64,000 bases of DNA from Streptomyces sp. AC550_RSS872 (GCF_019049285.1 NZ_JAGMUL010000015.1:62001-126000), one strand, 5' to 3'. Shown: positions 1 through 8,976, counted from the stretch's first letter. Numbers and translations are program-made. Notes: a model not told the origin generated them from the letters alone.

Positions 1-720
1 GTTCGGGGCCGCCCAGTACAGGATCGCGATCATGGTGGTCACGAGGACGGCCAGGACCGGCCACTTGGCGATGGCCCAGACCGTCAGGGCCGTGTCGCCG
101 ATACCCAGGGTGGAGCCGACCTCCCGGGCCAGGGAGCCGGTGAAGACGACGATCAGCGCGCTGAGCACGGCCAGCACCATGAGGACGACGGTCACCCCGA
201 GCCGGATCGGCAGGATCTTCCACGCCGGGCGTCCCTCGGGCATGTCGTAGACGGCGTTCGAGGTGCGGATGAAGGCCGCGACATAGCCGGAGGCCGACCA
301 CACCGCGAGAACGAGGCCGACGACGGCCATGACGGAGCCGAGACCGCCGTTGCCCTGCAACTGTTCCACCGCCCGCGTGAGGATGTCCCGGGCCGAGCCG
401 GGCGCGAGCTGGTTGATGTTCTCCAGGACCTTGTCCGTGGCAGACCTGCCGACAAGACCGAGCAGGGACACCAGCACCAGCAGCGCCGGGAACAGCGACA
501 GCACGCTGTAGTAGGTCAGCGCCGCCGCGCGGTCGGTCAGCTCGTCGTCCTTGAACTCCCGCAGGGTGCCCTTCAGCGCCGCCCACCACGATCGTTTCGG
601 CAGTTCGGTCGGTGTGTCCGGTGCCTGCCGCTCGACCTGCGGATCCGGCCCGAGGCCCGGGGGAGCCGGATCGTGCGGCGCCCGCTGATCTTTGTGCCTG
701 GATCTGAGTAGTCGGGTCAT
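1..720 (-). CDS. YihY/BrkB family inner-membrane protein (3' end cut off by the window)
   Basis: The frame reads from an ATG at 720 down to base 1 without a stop, so the C-terminus lies outside the window (240 codons seen). A charged, proline-rich cytoplasmic tail of about 40 residues is followed by the family's start KRSWWAALKGTLREFKDDEL and the signature LTDRAAALTYYSVLSLFPAL, then several hydrophobic helices. YihY/BrkB proteins are polytopic membrane proteins of uncertain function, once mislabelled ribonuclease BN. It is divergent from the leader and AlaRS-like genes to its right. Family assignment is firm; the role is unknown. Confidence 0.88.
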   Translation of the reverse strand, partial: MTRLLRSRHKDQRAPHDPAPPGLGPDPQVERQAPDTPTELPKRSWWAALKGTLREFKDDELTDRAAALTYYSVLSLFPALLVLVSLLGLVGRSATDKVLENINQLAPGSARDILTRAVEQLQGNGGLGSVMAVVGLVLAVWSASGYVAAFIRTSNAVYDMPEGRPAWKILPIRLGVTVVLMVLAVLSALIVVFTGSLAREVGSTLGIGDTALTVWAIAKWPVLAVLVTTMIAILYWAAPN

Positions 721-828
721 GGCCCCCGGGTAACCGGACCTGCCCCGCTCAAGCGCGATCCGTGCGTGCGTCCGGGGGCGGTGGAAAATCCGGCGACGGT
801 TCCGCTGCGGACTGTTACCGTCGAGCCC

Positions 829-897
829 ATGAAGGTCATCAGGCACAGTCACACCGCAGCCGCGCGAGCGCCCCGCTCCACGGCTGCCGACGCCTGA
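829..897 (+). CDS. possible alanine-rich leader peptide upstream of the AlaRS-like gene
   Basis: This 22-codon ORF reads MKVIRHSHTAAARAPRSTAADA; 7 of the 22 residues are alanine. It ends 110 bases before the AlaRS-like ATG. Between them an inverted repeat (CCGGCGG at 908-914 and CCGCCGG at 926-932, 11-base loop) could form a hairpin, but no U-tract follows. Leader peptides rich in the cognate amino acid are the hallmark of attenuators of synthetase and biosynthesis genes, so the position is suggestive. In a GC-rich genome alanine is abundant anyway, and the Shine-Dalgarno is weak. It may be a chance ORF. Confidence 0.3.
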   Translation: MKVIRHSHTAAARAPRSTAADA

Positions 898-1007
898 CCC
901 ACCCCTCCCGGCGGCCGGAAACGGACCGCCGGTGTACGTGCGCTCTCCCTCCCCGGTCGCACCCCGTGCCGCGGCTCTTTCCGGTCCCCACGACCGAAGG
1001 AACCCCG

Positions 1008-2198
1008 ATGAACACGACGAGCACGATGGACACCGACCGGATCGTCCGCACCTTCACCGACTACTTCCGTGAGCGCGGACACGAACTCCTCACCGGCGGC
1101 ACCCTCCTGCCGCCAACCACCGACCCCGTGCTCTTCACCACCTCGGGCATGCACCCCCTCACGCCGTATCTGGAAGGCCGCCCGCATCCACAGGGACGAC
1201 GCCTGGCCGGCGTCCAGCGCTGTCTGCGCACGACCGACCTCGACGAAGTCGGCGACCGCACCCATCTGACCGTGTTCGAGATGCTCGGCTCCTGGTCCCT
1301 GGGCGACTACAGCCACAGCCAGAGCCTGCGTTGGGGACACGAGCTGCTGTGCGACGGATTCGGCATCCCGCCGCAGCGGATGTACGTCACCGTCTTCGGC
1401 GGAGACGACCAGGTGGGCCCCGACGGCGAGTCGTGGGACACCTGGCGCGAGTTGGGCGTGCCCGTGGAGCCGACCAGCGACGACAACTGGTGGTCCCACG
1501 CCCCGGTCGGCCTGTGCGGGCCCGACTCGGAGATCTTCGTGTGGACCGGCGACGCCGGCACCCCACCCCAGGGCAGCCCGACCACCGACCCGCGCTGGGT
1601 GGAGGTGTGGAACCACGTGAGCATGCGCTACCACCGCCTCGAGGACGGCAGCCTCCGACCCCTCCGGCAGCCCAACGTCGACACGGGCATGGGACTCGAA
1701 CGCCTCGCCACGGTCCTCCAGGGCCACGACTGCGTCTACGACAGCGACCTCTTCGAACCCTGGATGCGGCTCGTGCCACCGCTGTGGGACCTGGACGAGC
1801 CGTCGCTGCACCTGGTCTGCGACCACCTGCGCTCCGGCATCGCCGTGATCGGCGACGGCGTACGGCCGTCCCACACCGGGCGCGGCTACGTCCTGCGCCG
1901 GCTGACCCGCCGCGTCCTCACCACGCTCTGGCGCGACGACCCCTCACGCACCCTGTCCGACCTGCCGACCGAGCTCCTCGGGCACACCCTGGACCGCTTC
2001 CGGCAACCCGGCGGGACAGCCCTCGTGCGCGAGGTGCTGCTGGACGAGGAGCGGCGGTTCGGCGGGCTCCTGGAGCGGGGGCGTCGCGTGCTGGGCAGGT
2101 CGCGGTTCGAGGGCCCGCTGAGTGACGAGGACTACCGGTACCTCCACGACACCCACGGACTGCCACGTGACCTCGTCATGACGCTCCGCACGCCCTGA
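1008..2198 (+). CDS. stand-alone alanyl-tRNA synthetase catalytic core without editing domain
   Basis: The 396-residue protein matches the aminoacylation half of AlaRS. It has an N-terminal YFRERGHELL helix, the motif 2 region FEMLGSWSLGDY, motif 3 as TGMGLERLATVLQ, and the tRNA-recognition segment HTGRGYVLRRLTRRVL. Full bacterial AlaRS is about 870-890 residues; this protein stops after the helical domain, so it lacks the SerRS-like editing domain and C-Ala. The start is the ATG at 1008, about 8 bases after GAAGG; upstream in-frame codons read as non-coding. Such cores can activate alanine but cannot clear mischarged serine in cis. It could be a duplicate synthetase, a resistance copy or an aminoacyl donor for a tailoring reaction. 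Nothing adjacent decides between these. Confidence 0.8.
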   Translation: MNTTSTMDTDRIVRTFTDYFRERGHELLTGGTLLPPTTDPVLFTTSGMHPLTPYLEGRPHPQGRRLAGVQRCLRTTDLDEVGDRTHLTVFEMLGSWSLGDYSHSQSLRWGHELLCDGFGIPPQRMYVTVFGGDDQVGPDGESWDTWRELGVPVEPTSDDNWWSHAPVGLCGPDSEIFVWTGDAGTPPQGSPTTDPRWVEVWNHVSMRYHRLEDGSLRPLRQPNVDTGMGLERLATVLQGHDCVYDSDLFEPWMRLVPPLWDLDEPSLHLVCDHLRSGIAVIGDGVRPSHTGRGYVLRRLTRRVLTTLWRDDPSRTLSDLPTELLGHTLDRFRQPGGTALVREVLLDEERRFGGLLERGRRVLGRSRFEGPLSDEDYRYLHDTHGLPRDLVMTLRTP

Positions 2199-2204
2199 CG
2201 CCGG

Positions 2205-2241
2205 GAAGGTCCAGGTCGGCCACCCGCTGACCTGGACCTTC
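2205..2241. terminator. bidirectional hairpin terminator
   Basis: A perfect 13-bp inverted repeat (GAAGGTCCAGGTC / GACCTGGACCTTC) with an 11-base loop lies just after the stop of the AlaRS-like gene. It faces the 3' end of the convergent SnoaL-like gene. No poly-T follows, as is usual in Streptomyces. Confidence 0.85.
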
Positions 2242-2305
2242 GGCTGATTCCTCGCCTCCTGGTGCCTTCCTGCTCGTGCTCTCCTTCTCGTGCTCTCCTG
2301 CTCCT

Positions 2306-2671
2306 CTACTCGTCCCATGCCTCGATGATGATCTGCTGGGAGATCTTGCCGTCGCGCAACGTGAGCATCGACTCGGACAGCACGCGCACCCCGTCCGCGT
2401 ACTCACAGGACTCGCTGTAGGCCGCGCGGTCACCCTGGACCACGCATCCCTCCAGCTTGTGCGTCATGTCGCGGCTGTAGACATCGGTGAGCATGCCGGC
2501 GATCTCGTCGCGGCCGTGCAGCACCTTCGGGTGGCTGGGCTGGGCGTTGCGGTTCACGACGCGTATCTCCGCGTCGTCCGTGTACAGCGACAGAAGTGTC
2601 TCCGGGGTGCGTCCTTCCACGGCCCGGCGCAGTATGTCGGTGTCGAACGAGGGGCGTGCGGCTGTGCCCAT
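2306..2671 (-). CDS. SnoaL-like / NTF2-fold protein
   Basis: This 121-residue cytosolic protein has the NTF2/SnoaL pattern: an N-terminal helix with a TPETLLSLYTDDAEIRVVN segment, the conserved PKVLHGRDEIAGMLTDVYSR stretch, then four beta strands ending LRDGKISQQIIIEAW. The ATG at 2671 is preceded by AAAGGAGG at ideal spacing, which fixes the start. The fold is shared by ketosteroid isomerases, polyketide cyclases and many stress-linked proteins of unknown substrate. It stands alone with no pathway neighbour, so only the fold is called. Confidence 0.82.
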   Translation of the reverse strand: MGTAARPSFDTDILRRAVEGRTPETLLSLYTDDAEIRVVNRNAQPSHPKVLHGRDEIAGMLTDVYSRDMTHKLEGCVVQGDRAAYSESCEYADGVRVLSESMLTLRDGKISQQIIIEAWDE

Positions 2672-2840
2672 GGTGACCTCCTTTGAGGCCCGCGGCAGGA
2701 AGAGGGGCGGCCGCGAGGGCCTCACCTTCGAGAGTCCTCCGCCGCGCCGGAGCAGGCAAGCGCAGCCGGAGCGCTGGGCCTGGTGGGTGAGCGCCGCCGC
2801 ACAGCCGTGTCCGGCGGCGGGCGCCCGCGTTGCTGAGGAC

Positions 2841-3083
2841 ATGATCTCAACACGACGTATCGTCGCGGCCGTTGGTCTTGCCGCCGGTCTCACCGGCCTC
2901 ACCGCACCCATGGCACAGGCCACCGATGTGGACGCCCCGATCGCCGGCCGGATCGATCCGGTCGGCACGCTCGACTCACTCGCCGCGAGCGGCATCCCCG
3001 AGCGGCACAAGCACCGGGTTCCGCCGGTCTCCCAGCACCTGGGCCACCTCGACCAGGTCAAGGGCCTGAACGGGCTCGGTTAG
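2841..3083 (+). CDS. small secreted protein of Streptomyces type
   Basis: The 80-residue product begins with a clear Sec signal (MISTRRIVAAVGLAAG..., cleavage likely after AQA at about residue 27). The mature part is about 53 residues, has no cysteine and is rich in L, G and H. GAGGAC precedes the ATG by a few bases. Short secreted proteins with this kind of N-terminus are common in Streptomyces and have no assigned function. It is flanked by a strong hairpin terminator downstream. I do not recognise a domain in the mature part. Confidence 0.65.
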   Translation: MISTRRIVAAVGLAAGLTGLTAPMAQATDVDAPIAGRIDPVGTLDSLAASGIPERHKHRVPPVSQHLGHLDQVKGLNGLG

Positions 3084-3134
3084 GTCGTCGCCCCCACTTC
3101 CTTGAGCCGTTCTCTTCAGTAGTTCTCTCTCCTG

Positions 3135-3166
3135 CGAGGGCCGCCGGACCGCTCCGGCGGCCCTCG
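3135..3166. terminator. bidirectional hairpin terminator
   Basis: A perfect 14-bp stem (CGAGGGCCGCCGGA / TCCGGCGGCCCTCG) with a 4-base loop lies between the small secreted protein gene and the end of the siderophore operon, which converge here. It probably terminates both transcripts. Confidence 0.9.
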
Positions 3167-3192
3167 TCCGCGTGCCGAGAGTGACGTGCCGT

Positions 3193-4392
3193 CTACCCGG
3201 CGGTGTCCAGGAAATGGAAGCCGGGCCCGGGGTGCATCAGGAAGTCGTGGTGCGAGATGTTCCACGCGTACGCCCCTGCCAGCGCGAACACCACCCGGTC
3301 CCCGGCCCTCAGCCCGGGCGCCGGGACCCGGCGGGCGAGGACGTCCTTCGGGGTGCACAGCTGCCCGGACAACGTGACCCGGTCACTCTCCGCGGCAGGC
3401 CGCGGCCACGGGTGCGGCCAGGCGTCCACCGGCAGCACGGAACACGGCTGGTCGTGCCCCTTGGTCGCCGGGGTCCGCAGATGGTGCGTGCCGCCTCGGA
3501 CGACGGCGAACTCCTCGCCGTGGCTGTGCTTCACATCCAGCACCTCGGTGGCGTACCAGCCGCAGTACGCCGTGAGCGCCCGGCCCGGCTCGATGCGCAG
3601 GGTCAGCTCCGGGTGCCGCTCGCTGAGCCGGGCGAGCCCTTCGCCGTACGCCGTCCAGTCGAAGCGGCGCTCCGGGTCGCCGTAGTCGACGTGCATGCCG
3701 CCGCCGACGTTCACCTCGCCGAGCCGGACCCCGAGGCCCGTCGCCCAGGCGACGACGGACTCGGCGACCGCCACCTGCGCCGGGGCTTCGAGGCCGCTGG
3801 CCAAGTGGGCGTGCACACCGCGCAGTTCGAGCTGCGGATACGTGCCGTCCGTCAGCGCCGCGATCACCGGCCCGACCTGCCCGGGGTCCATGCCGAACGG
3901 GGTCGGCCGGCCGCCCATCGCGAGTGAGCTGCCCGCCAACGACCCGTCGGCCACCGGCAGGTTGACGCGCGGCAGCACCGCCACCCGCCGCCCCGGCGCC
4001 ACTCGCCGCGCCAGCTCGGCCAGCATCCGCAGCTCGTACTCGCTCTCGACGTGAAAGCGCTCGGTGCCGGCCTCCAGTGCGGCCGTCACCTCGTCCGGTG
4101 TCTTGCCCGGACCGCCGAAGGCCAGCGGGCGCCCGGGCATCGCCTTGGCGACGTGGGCGAGTTCCCCGCCCGAGGAGACCTCGTAGCCGTCGACGTACGG
4201 GCCGAGCGCGGCGAGGATCTCCGGTTCGGGGTTGGCCTTGGCGGCGTAGTACAGCTCGACCCGCTCGGGCAGGGCGCCCCGGACGGCGGAGGCGTGGGCG
4301 CGCAGGGCCGTCAAGTCGTAGACGTACGCGGGCAGTTCGGTGGGCGGCAGGGAGCGGACCCGGTCACGGACCGCGGGTGTCGGCCGGGTCAT
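3193..4392 (-). CDS. fold-type III PLP-dependent amino acid decarboxylase of the siderophore cluster
   Basis: This 399-residue alanine-racemase-fold enzyme belongs with the diaminopimelate/ornithine decarboxylases. The PLP lysine is in YYAAKANPEPEIL, the phosphate-binding glycines in VNVGGGMHVDYG, a second PLP motif is RIEPGRALTAYCGWY, and the partner-subunit loop is QLCTPKDVL. Its ATG overlaps the stop of the NIS synthetase gene upstream by 4 bp (ATGA), so it is the last gene of the operon. Related enzymes (SbnH of staphyloferrin B, FslC of Francisella rhizoferrin) supply the amine or decarboxylate an amino-acid-citrate intermediate. By analogy this one prepares the backbone of the chelator. 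The substrate cannot be read from sequence. Confidence 0.88.
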   Translation of the reverse strand: MTRPTPAVRDRVRSLPPTELPAYVYDLTALRAHASAVRGALPERVELYYAAKANPEPEILAALGPYVDGYEVSSGGELAHVAKAMPGRPLAFGGPGKTPDEVTAALEAGTERFHVESEYELRMLAELARRVAPGRRVAVLPRVNLPVADGSLAGSSLAMGGRPTPFGMDPGQVGPVIAALTDGTYPQLELRGVHAHLASGLEAPAQVAVAESVVAWATGLGVRLGEVNVGGGMHVDYGDPERRFDWTAYGEGLARLSERHPELTLRIEPGRALTAYCGWYATEVLDVKHSHGEEFAVVRGGTHHLRTPATKGHDQPCSVLPVDAWPHPWPRPAAESDRVTLSGQLCTPKDVLARRVPAPGLRAGDRVVFALAGAYAWNISHHDFLMHPGPGFHFLDTAG

Positions 4393-6134
4393 CGGGTGCC
4401 TCCGGTCGTGTCACGCAGGATGTCCGCGGCGAGCGGCGACGGCAGCCGGACGTAGCCCGCCTCCCGGTCGGCCTTGCGCTCCCACCGGGTGAGGAGGTTG
4501 GCCTTGGCGGGCAGCGGTACCCCGGCGAGGAGCGCGGCCAGCCGGGGCGGGCAGCCGAACCGCTCGGAGTACGCCCGCAGCGTGTCGTGCACCCGGCCCC
4601 ACAGCGCGGCCTCCGCCCGGGGGTGCAGGTCGGCGAGGGCGGCGAGCACCTCGGCGACATGGTTGACCAGCAGGCAGTACACGACGCGGTCCCAGCCGCG
4701 CTGTGCGTCGTACGTCATGGGACCGGCGACCTCGGGCGGCAGCGCGCCGAGGGTGTCCTCGTGGTGGTCGGGGACCAGCTTGGTGCCCTCCAGGTCGCGG
4801 AAGAGGACCTGGACGGGCCGGCCGTCGCCGTCTACGCAGATCAGGACGTTCTGGAGGTGGGGTTCCAGGACCAGTCCGTGGTCGAAGTAGGCGGCCAGGA
4901 CGGGCGGGAGCAGCAGGTCGAGATAGGCCGTCCACCAGTCGAGGGCCGTCTGTTCGTCCGCCCCGGCGAGGAGGTGCGAGACATGAGCGGGGCCGGTGGG
5001 GTACTCGTCGGCGACGGCCGCCGCGAGCAGGGGAGTGGTGCCCGGTGCCAGCCGCCGGGGCAGGCCCTCGCGGACGATGACGCCGAAGCCCTCGAACAGC
5101 GCGCGGTCCGGTGTGCCGTCGGGGCCGGGGAGAGCCAGCGTGCGATAGGCGGGCTCGCGGAGCATGTCGTTGCCGGGGAAACGTTCGGCCAGGTCGGCCA
5201 GTGCCGGGGCCAGGACGCGGGTGAGGGCGACGGCGCCGGACAGCTCGTAACTGCTGTTCTTGCGCAGGCAGTTGGTGATCCGCACGTTCAGGCTGAACTT
5301 CAGGAACGTCTCCCCGTCGTACAGCGTGCGCACCGACGCGGTGGCGGCGAACGGCTGTCCGCCCGGGCCGAGGTCCAGGACGTCGCCGCGCTCGAGCGCG
5401 GCGCGCAGCAGCGGGTGCTCGCGGAGCGTCTCGTACTGCCAGGGGTGGGCGGGCAGCAGGCGGTAGCCGTCCGGGAGGTCCGTGCGCTGCCGGTCCAGCG
5501 CGGCGACGGCCGACGGGTCGGCGTACTCCTCGCCGATCAGGTCGGCGCGTACGGCGAGATGCCGCAGCGGGAAGGAGGCGCCGGCTTCGGGGGCGTACGC
5601 GGACCAGGCGCGCGGGTCGCCCGTGCGGGCCTTCGGCGTGGGGTGGAAGCGGTGGCCGAAGAGAAGGGACTGCTCGGACCTCATGTAGGCGGAGAGGCGG
5701 TCGTCCGGGGGAGCGGTCGGCCGCGTGCCGGTGAGGGCCGTGTCGATGGCCTCGTGGCTGGAGGCGATCTGCTCCAGGAACTCCTCGTTGCGTACCCCCG
5801 TGCGCAGCGCCAGTTCGTCGTGGGTGTACTCGGCGAGGCGCCGCCAGTCCACCGCGCCCCACGCGTCGCCCCGCTGTTCCTCCACGGGACCGGTGAACCG
5901 GTGTGCGCCGAGCAGCGACGTACGGCGCAGGGCGACCCGCAGCAGGACCCCGCGGCGGGGCAGCCGCAGCAGCAGCCGGCCGTCGGCGACGACGGACTGG
6001 TGCTCGGGCGCCGACACCTCGCGCAGCAGACAGTTGAGGAGGGTGTGGGCCACCGCGTCGTCGGCGCCGGGCAGGCCGGCGCGGGCGACGGGGGTACGGC
6101 CCTGCTCGTGGAGCGAGTCGGTCAGGGAGGGCAT
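4389..6134 (-). CDS. IucA/IucC family NIS siderophore synthetase (first of two)
   Basis: This 581-residue protein has the NIS synthetase motifs in order: GYRLLPAHPWQYE, the nucleotide-binding stretch FLKFSLNVRITNCLRKN, LVLEPHLQNVLI and VLFRDLEGTKLV, with a C-terminal FhuF-like helical part. NIS synthetases adenylate a carboxylate, usually of citrate, and condense it with an amine or alcohol. The ATG shares one base with the stop of the MFS gene (TGATG), so translation is coupled. The RD-EG motif and HxQN suggest a fully active site. Two different NIS synthetases in one operon suggest sequential acylation of both sides of a dicarboxylate, as in aerobactin or staphyloferrin assembly. Confidence 0.92.
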   Translation of the reverse strand: MPSLTDSLHEQGRTPVARAGLPGADDAVAHTLLNCLLREVSAPEHQSVVADGRLLLRLPRRGVLLRVALRRTSLLGAHRFTGPVEEQRGDAWGAVDWRRLAEYTHDELALRTGVRNEEFLEQIASSHEAIDTALTGTRPTAPPDDRLSAYMRSEQSLLFGHRFHPTPKARTGDPRAWSAYAPEAGASFPLRHLAVRADLIGEEYADPSAVAALDRQRTDLPDGYRLLPAHPWQYETLREHPLLRAALERGDVLDLGPGGQPFAATASVRTLYDGETFLKFSLNVRITNCLRKNSSYELSGAVALTRVLAPALADLAERFPGNDMLREPAYRTLALPGPDGTPDRALFEGFGVIVREGLPRRLAPGTTPLLAAAVADEYPTGPAHVSHLLAGADEQTALDWWTAYLDLLLPPVLAAYFDHGLVLEPHLQNVLICVDGDGRPVQVLFRDLEGTKLVPDHHEDTLGALPPEVAGPMTYDAQRGWDRVVYCLLVNHVAEVLAALADLHPRAEAALWGRVHDTLRAYSERFGCPPRLAALLAGVPLPAKANLLTRWERKADREAGYVRLPSPLAADILRDTTGGTR

Positions 6135-7327
6135 CAGTGGCTCCAGCGGGTGCGCAAGAGGAGTGTGGGGAGGAGGGCGGCGGTGACGGCGGCGGCCGCA
6201 CCGCCGATCAGCACGGGTGCGGCCGGCCCGTAGCGGACGCTGCCCGCCGCCGCGGTCACGCCGGCGGCGACCGCGCCGGCCTTGGAGAAGAGCTCCAGCG
6301 ACCCGAACATCCGGCCGGGCGACCGGCCCTTGGCGCAGTCGGCGGCCAGTACGGACAGACAGACCAGGCCGAGGGTGAGCCCCGCGCCCAGCAGCAGCCG
6401 TACGGCGATCAGCGCGGGCAGCGAGGCGGCGATGCCGTGACCGGCGAGTCCGAGCGCGATACAGGCGAAGCCGAGCGCGAGCCCGGCTCGCGGACGGTCC
6501 TGGAAGACGGAGTGCACCGTCAGCGCGGACACCAGGTAGCACAGGTGGGGCAGGGCGAAGAGGACGCCGGTCAACGTCGGTGAGGTGCCGGGGAGCCGCT
6601 CGTCGACGAGCTCGATGAGATAGGGGAAGGAGATGACGGTGGAGAACACGAAGGCGAACTCCAGCGCGAACAGTCCCCTGAGAGACACCCGCGCAGGCGC
6701 CTTCGCCACCGCGGTCTCGGGCTCGCGCCGCCGCTGCCCGGCCGGGGCCGGTTCCGGCAGTGCCGCCAGCAGCAGGGCGGCCGTCAGCGGCAGCACGGCG
6801 AGCAGGGCGTACTGCCGGTGCGGGGACAGCCAGCCCGACAGCGAGCCCACCACGATCGGTGCGGCGACCAGCGCGGCCCGGGCGCTGCCCTGCATCAGGG
6901 TGAGTGCCTTGGACAGGGCCGGGCCCTCAAGTGCCGCGCCCAGATAGCCGTTGGACGCGGCGAACGTACCGCCCAGGATGCCCTGGAGGACCAGCGCCAC
7001 CGTGAACGTGGCCAGCGAGTCGGCCCAGCCCGCCAGCAGGAAGGACACCGCGAGCCCCAACTGGGCGCGCAGCAGCAGCCGTTTCCGGCCGAAGCGGTCC
7101 GCGAGCCGCCCCCACAGCGGTGCCCCGAGCGCACCGAACACCGTCGGCACGACATAGAGCACACCGGCCCAGCGAGCGTCCCGGTCGCCCAGCTCGGGCA
7201 GGATCTCGGTGAGATACGGCGGCAGCCCGAGTGCGGCGAACGACGCCACGAAGTAGCAGCCCGCCACCGCGTGCACATGCGCGCGCCCGAACTCCGACCT
7301 CGGCATCCGCAATGCCTCCGCACTCAT
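6134..7327 (-). CDS. MFS transporter, probable siderophore exporter
   Basis: This 397-residue protein is predicted to have 12 membrane helices. The MFS signature loop between helices 2 and 3 is visible as GRLADRFGRKRLLLRAQLG, with a second-half copy around AADCAKGRSPGRMFGSL. The ATG overlaps the stop of the second NIS synthetase gene by 4 bp. MFS pumps sit inside NIS operons in staphylococci (SfaA, SbnD) and in Francisella (FslB), where they export the finished chelator. Export is therefore the likely role here, though import cannot be excluded from sequence. Confidence 0.87.
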   Translation of the reverse strand: MSAEALRMPRSEFGRAHVHAVAGCYFVASFAALGLPPYLTEILPELGDRDARWAGVLYVVPTVFGALGAPLWGRLADRFGRKRLLLRAQLGLAVSFLLAGWADSLATFTVALVLQGILGGTFAASNGYLGAALEGPALSKALTLMQGSARAALVAAPIVVGSLSGWLSPHRQYALLAVLPLTAALLLAALPEPAPAGQRRREPETAVAKAPARVSLRGLFALEFAFVFSTVISFPYLIELVDERLPGTSPTLTGVLFALPHLCYLVSALTVHSVFQDRPRAGLALGFACIALGLAGHGIAASLPALIAVRLLLGAGLTLGLVCLSVLAADCAKGRSPGRMFGSLELFSKAGAVAAGVTAAAGSVRYGPAAPVLIGGAAAAVTAALLPTLLLRTRWSH

Positions 7328-8976
7328 GCCGAACTCCCGGGCCGCAGTAGGTAGTTGGGTCCGCTCGTGTAGTGCTTGTTGATGTCGGCGGCGCCCGACC
7401 GCTCCTTGGACAGCAGCGTCCCGGCCGACACCATCGCCTTCACCGGCAGCTCCGCCGCGTCCAGCACGCGGGCGCGCAGCACGTCCGCCGCGTCGCCGCC
7501 GAGCCGGTCGACGGCCTCCGTGAGCCGGACCCGGACGAGATCCAGCAGCGCACGGCGGTACCGGGGGAGCCCGAACGCGTAGGCGCCCGCGCACAGATGC
7601 ACGGTGATGGTGGTGAACACGTCGGCGACCGGACCGTCGTCCGTGCCGAGGATCCGCGCGTCGTCGAAGGGCCACGGCCCCGGCAGCCGGGCGTCCAGCC
7701 GTACGGTGTTGACGCGCGGCCCGTCGTTGTCCTTGAACAGCAACCGCAGACTGCCCGGCCGCAGCACCAGCGAGACGTTCTGCTGGTGCGACTCCAGGGC
7801 GATGCCGTAGCCGAACAGCGTGGTCTGCCAGTCGAACAGCAGGGTGAGGGCCGCGTCCAGCAGGGCGAGCGGGTCGCCGCCGTAGAAGCGGTCGGCGAGC
7901 CCGTCGATCACCAGGCGTCCGTCCGGCGCCTCGGCCAGCAGCGCGGCCAGCGGCACCACCGTGCAGTCGTCGAGCCCGGACGGGTAGCGGCGGCACAGCA
8001 CGGCCAGCAGTTCGTGCCCGGCGTGGGCGTACGTCGTCTCGTCGGCGTGCAGGACCGTCTCCCGGAAGCGGGGCTCGCGGGCGGTCACCGCTTCCAGCAG
8101 CCGCTGGCCCACGGCCCCGTCGACCAGGGTGCCGGGCTTGATGGTCCGCCTGTTGCGCAGCCCCAACGTCGCAGTGGCCAGCGGGAGTTTGAGGTGCACG
8201 GAAGGATCGGCGACCGTGGCCACGGTCCGCATGGACAGCGTCGGTACGACATCCAGGCAGGCGCGGTCGGCCAGTACGGTGCCGCCGGGCAGGGCGTCGA
8301 CGGTGAGCGGATGCACGGGCAGCGCCACATGCGTGTCCCGCAGACCCGGCAGTCCCACGGTGTCGGGCGTCGGCCAGAACTCCGGCAGCTTGCCCGCCAA
8401 CACGACCTCGTCCCGGGGCACGGCGAGCCAGCGCAGCGCGAAGCGCGGGCCGAACTCCGGGGCGTACGCGCGCAGTTGCTCCTCCGTCAGCCCCGATCGT
8501 CCGCGTGCCGTCGGGTACACGGGGTGGTCGTGGCGGGCGGCGAGCGTGTCGTACATCAGGCCGCCGCCGAGGCCGGGCTCGTCCGTGAGCCGGGCCATGA
8601 CCTCCGCCCGGGTCGCCGCGTGCATCCGGACGGTCGCCAGCGTCTGACGGCACTCCTCGGTGAACGCGTCGAAGCCGCCCCGGTCCTCGGGATCGGCGAG
8701 CTCACGCAGGGCGCCGAGCACGCTCTCGTACGAGGTCAGCTCCGCGCCGTCCGACGCGCGTACGAGGACGGGCCGCCGGGCGGCGTACCCGCACTGGAAG
8801 CCGTCCTCGGCGACCGGCAGCAGCAGGGCGTCCTGTCCCGTGGAGAGCCGCAGCCAGGGACCGTCCGGTTCGTGGACCGTCGTGCTCCGGCTGCGCAGGC
8901 CGACCACGTCCTCGCGCAGCAGAGCGCTCAGCACACGGGTAAGGAGTTCCGCCTCGCAGACGTCCGGCGCGGTCAC
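7324..8976 (-). CDS. IucA/IucC family NIS siderophore synthetase (second of two)
   Basis: This 550-residue NIS synthetase is clearly diverged from its neighbour. It has VALPVHPLTVDALPGG in place of the HPWQ region, then HLKLPLATATLGLRNRR, IALESHQQNVSLVL and LLFKDNDGPRVN, with KDND replacing RD-EG. A short C-terminal helical region ends KHYTSGPNYLLRP. The start is a GTG overlapping the stop of the ATP-grasp gene (GTGA). The changed HPWQ and RD-EG motifs are seen in NIS subfamilies that differ in which carboxyl they activate. It probably performs the condensation that the other synthetase does not. Confidence 0.9.
   Translation of the reverse strand: MTAPDVCEAELLTRVLSALLREDVVGLRSRSTTVHEPDGPWLRLSTGQDALLLPVAEDGFQCGYAARRPVLVRASDGAELTSYESVLGALRELADPEDRGGFDAFTEECRQTLATVRMHAATRAEVMARLTDEPGLGGGLMYDTLAARHDHPVYPTARGRSGLTEEQLRAYAPEFGPRFALRWLAVPRDEVVLAGKLPEFWPTPDTVGLPGLRDTHVALPVHPLTVDALPGGTVLADRACLDVVPTLSMRTVATVADPSVHLKLPLATATLGLRNRRTIKPGTLVDGAVGQRLLEAVTAREPRFRETVLHADETTYAHAGHELLAVLCRRYPSGLDDCTVVPLAALLAEAPDGRLVIDGLADRFYGGDPLALLDAALTLLFDWQTTLFGYGIALESHQQNVSLVLRPGSLRLLFKDNDGPRVNTVRLDARLPGPWPFDDARILGTDDGPVADVFTTITVHLCAGAYAFGLPRYRRALLDLVRVRLTEAVDRLGGDAADVLRARVLDAAELPVKAMVSAGTLLSKERSGAADINKHYTSGPNYLLRPGSSA

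Noticed and set aside
908..932. Riboswitch upstream of the AlaRS-like gene
   Set aside because: Only a simple hairpin is seen. No known riboswitch or T-box architecture could be made out, so it is kept as a possible attenuator element.
849..1874. Long minus-strand reading frame opposite the AlaRS-like gene
   Set aside because: It is a shadow of the plus-strand gene. Its translation is Val/Ala/Arg-rich with no motif, while the plus strand has clear AlaRS signatures.
4077..6233. Plus-strand frame of about 700 codons across the NIS synthetase
   Set aside because: High GC removes stops from the antisense frame. The minus strand has NIS motifs and coupled starts, so this is not a gene.
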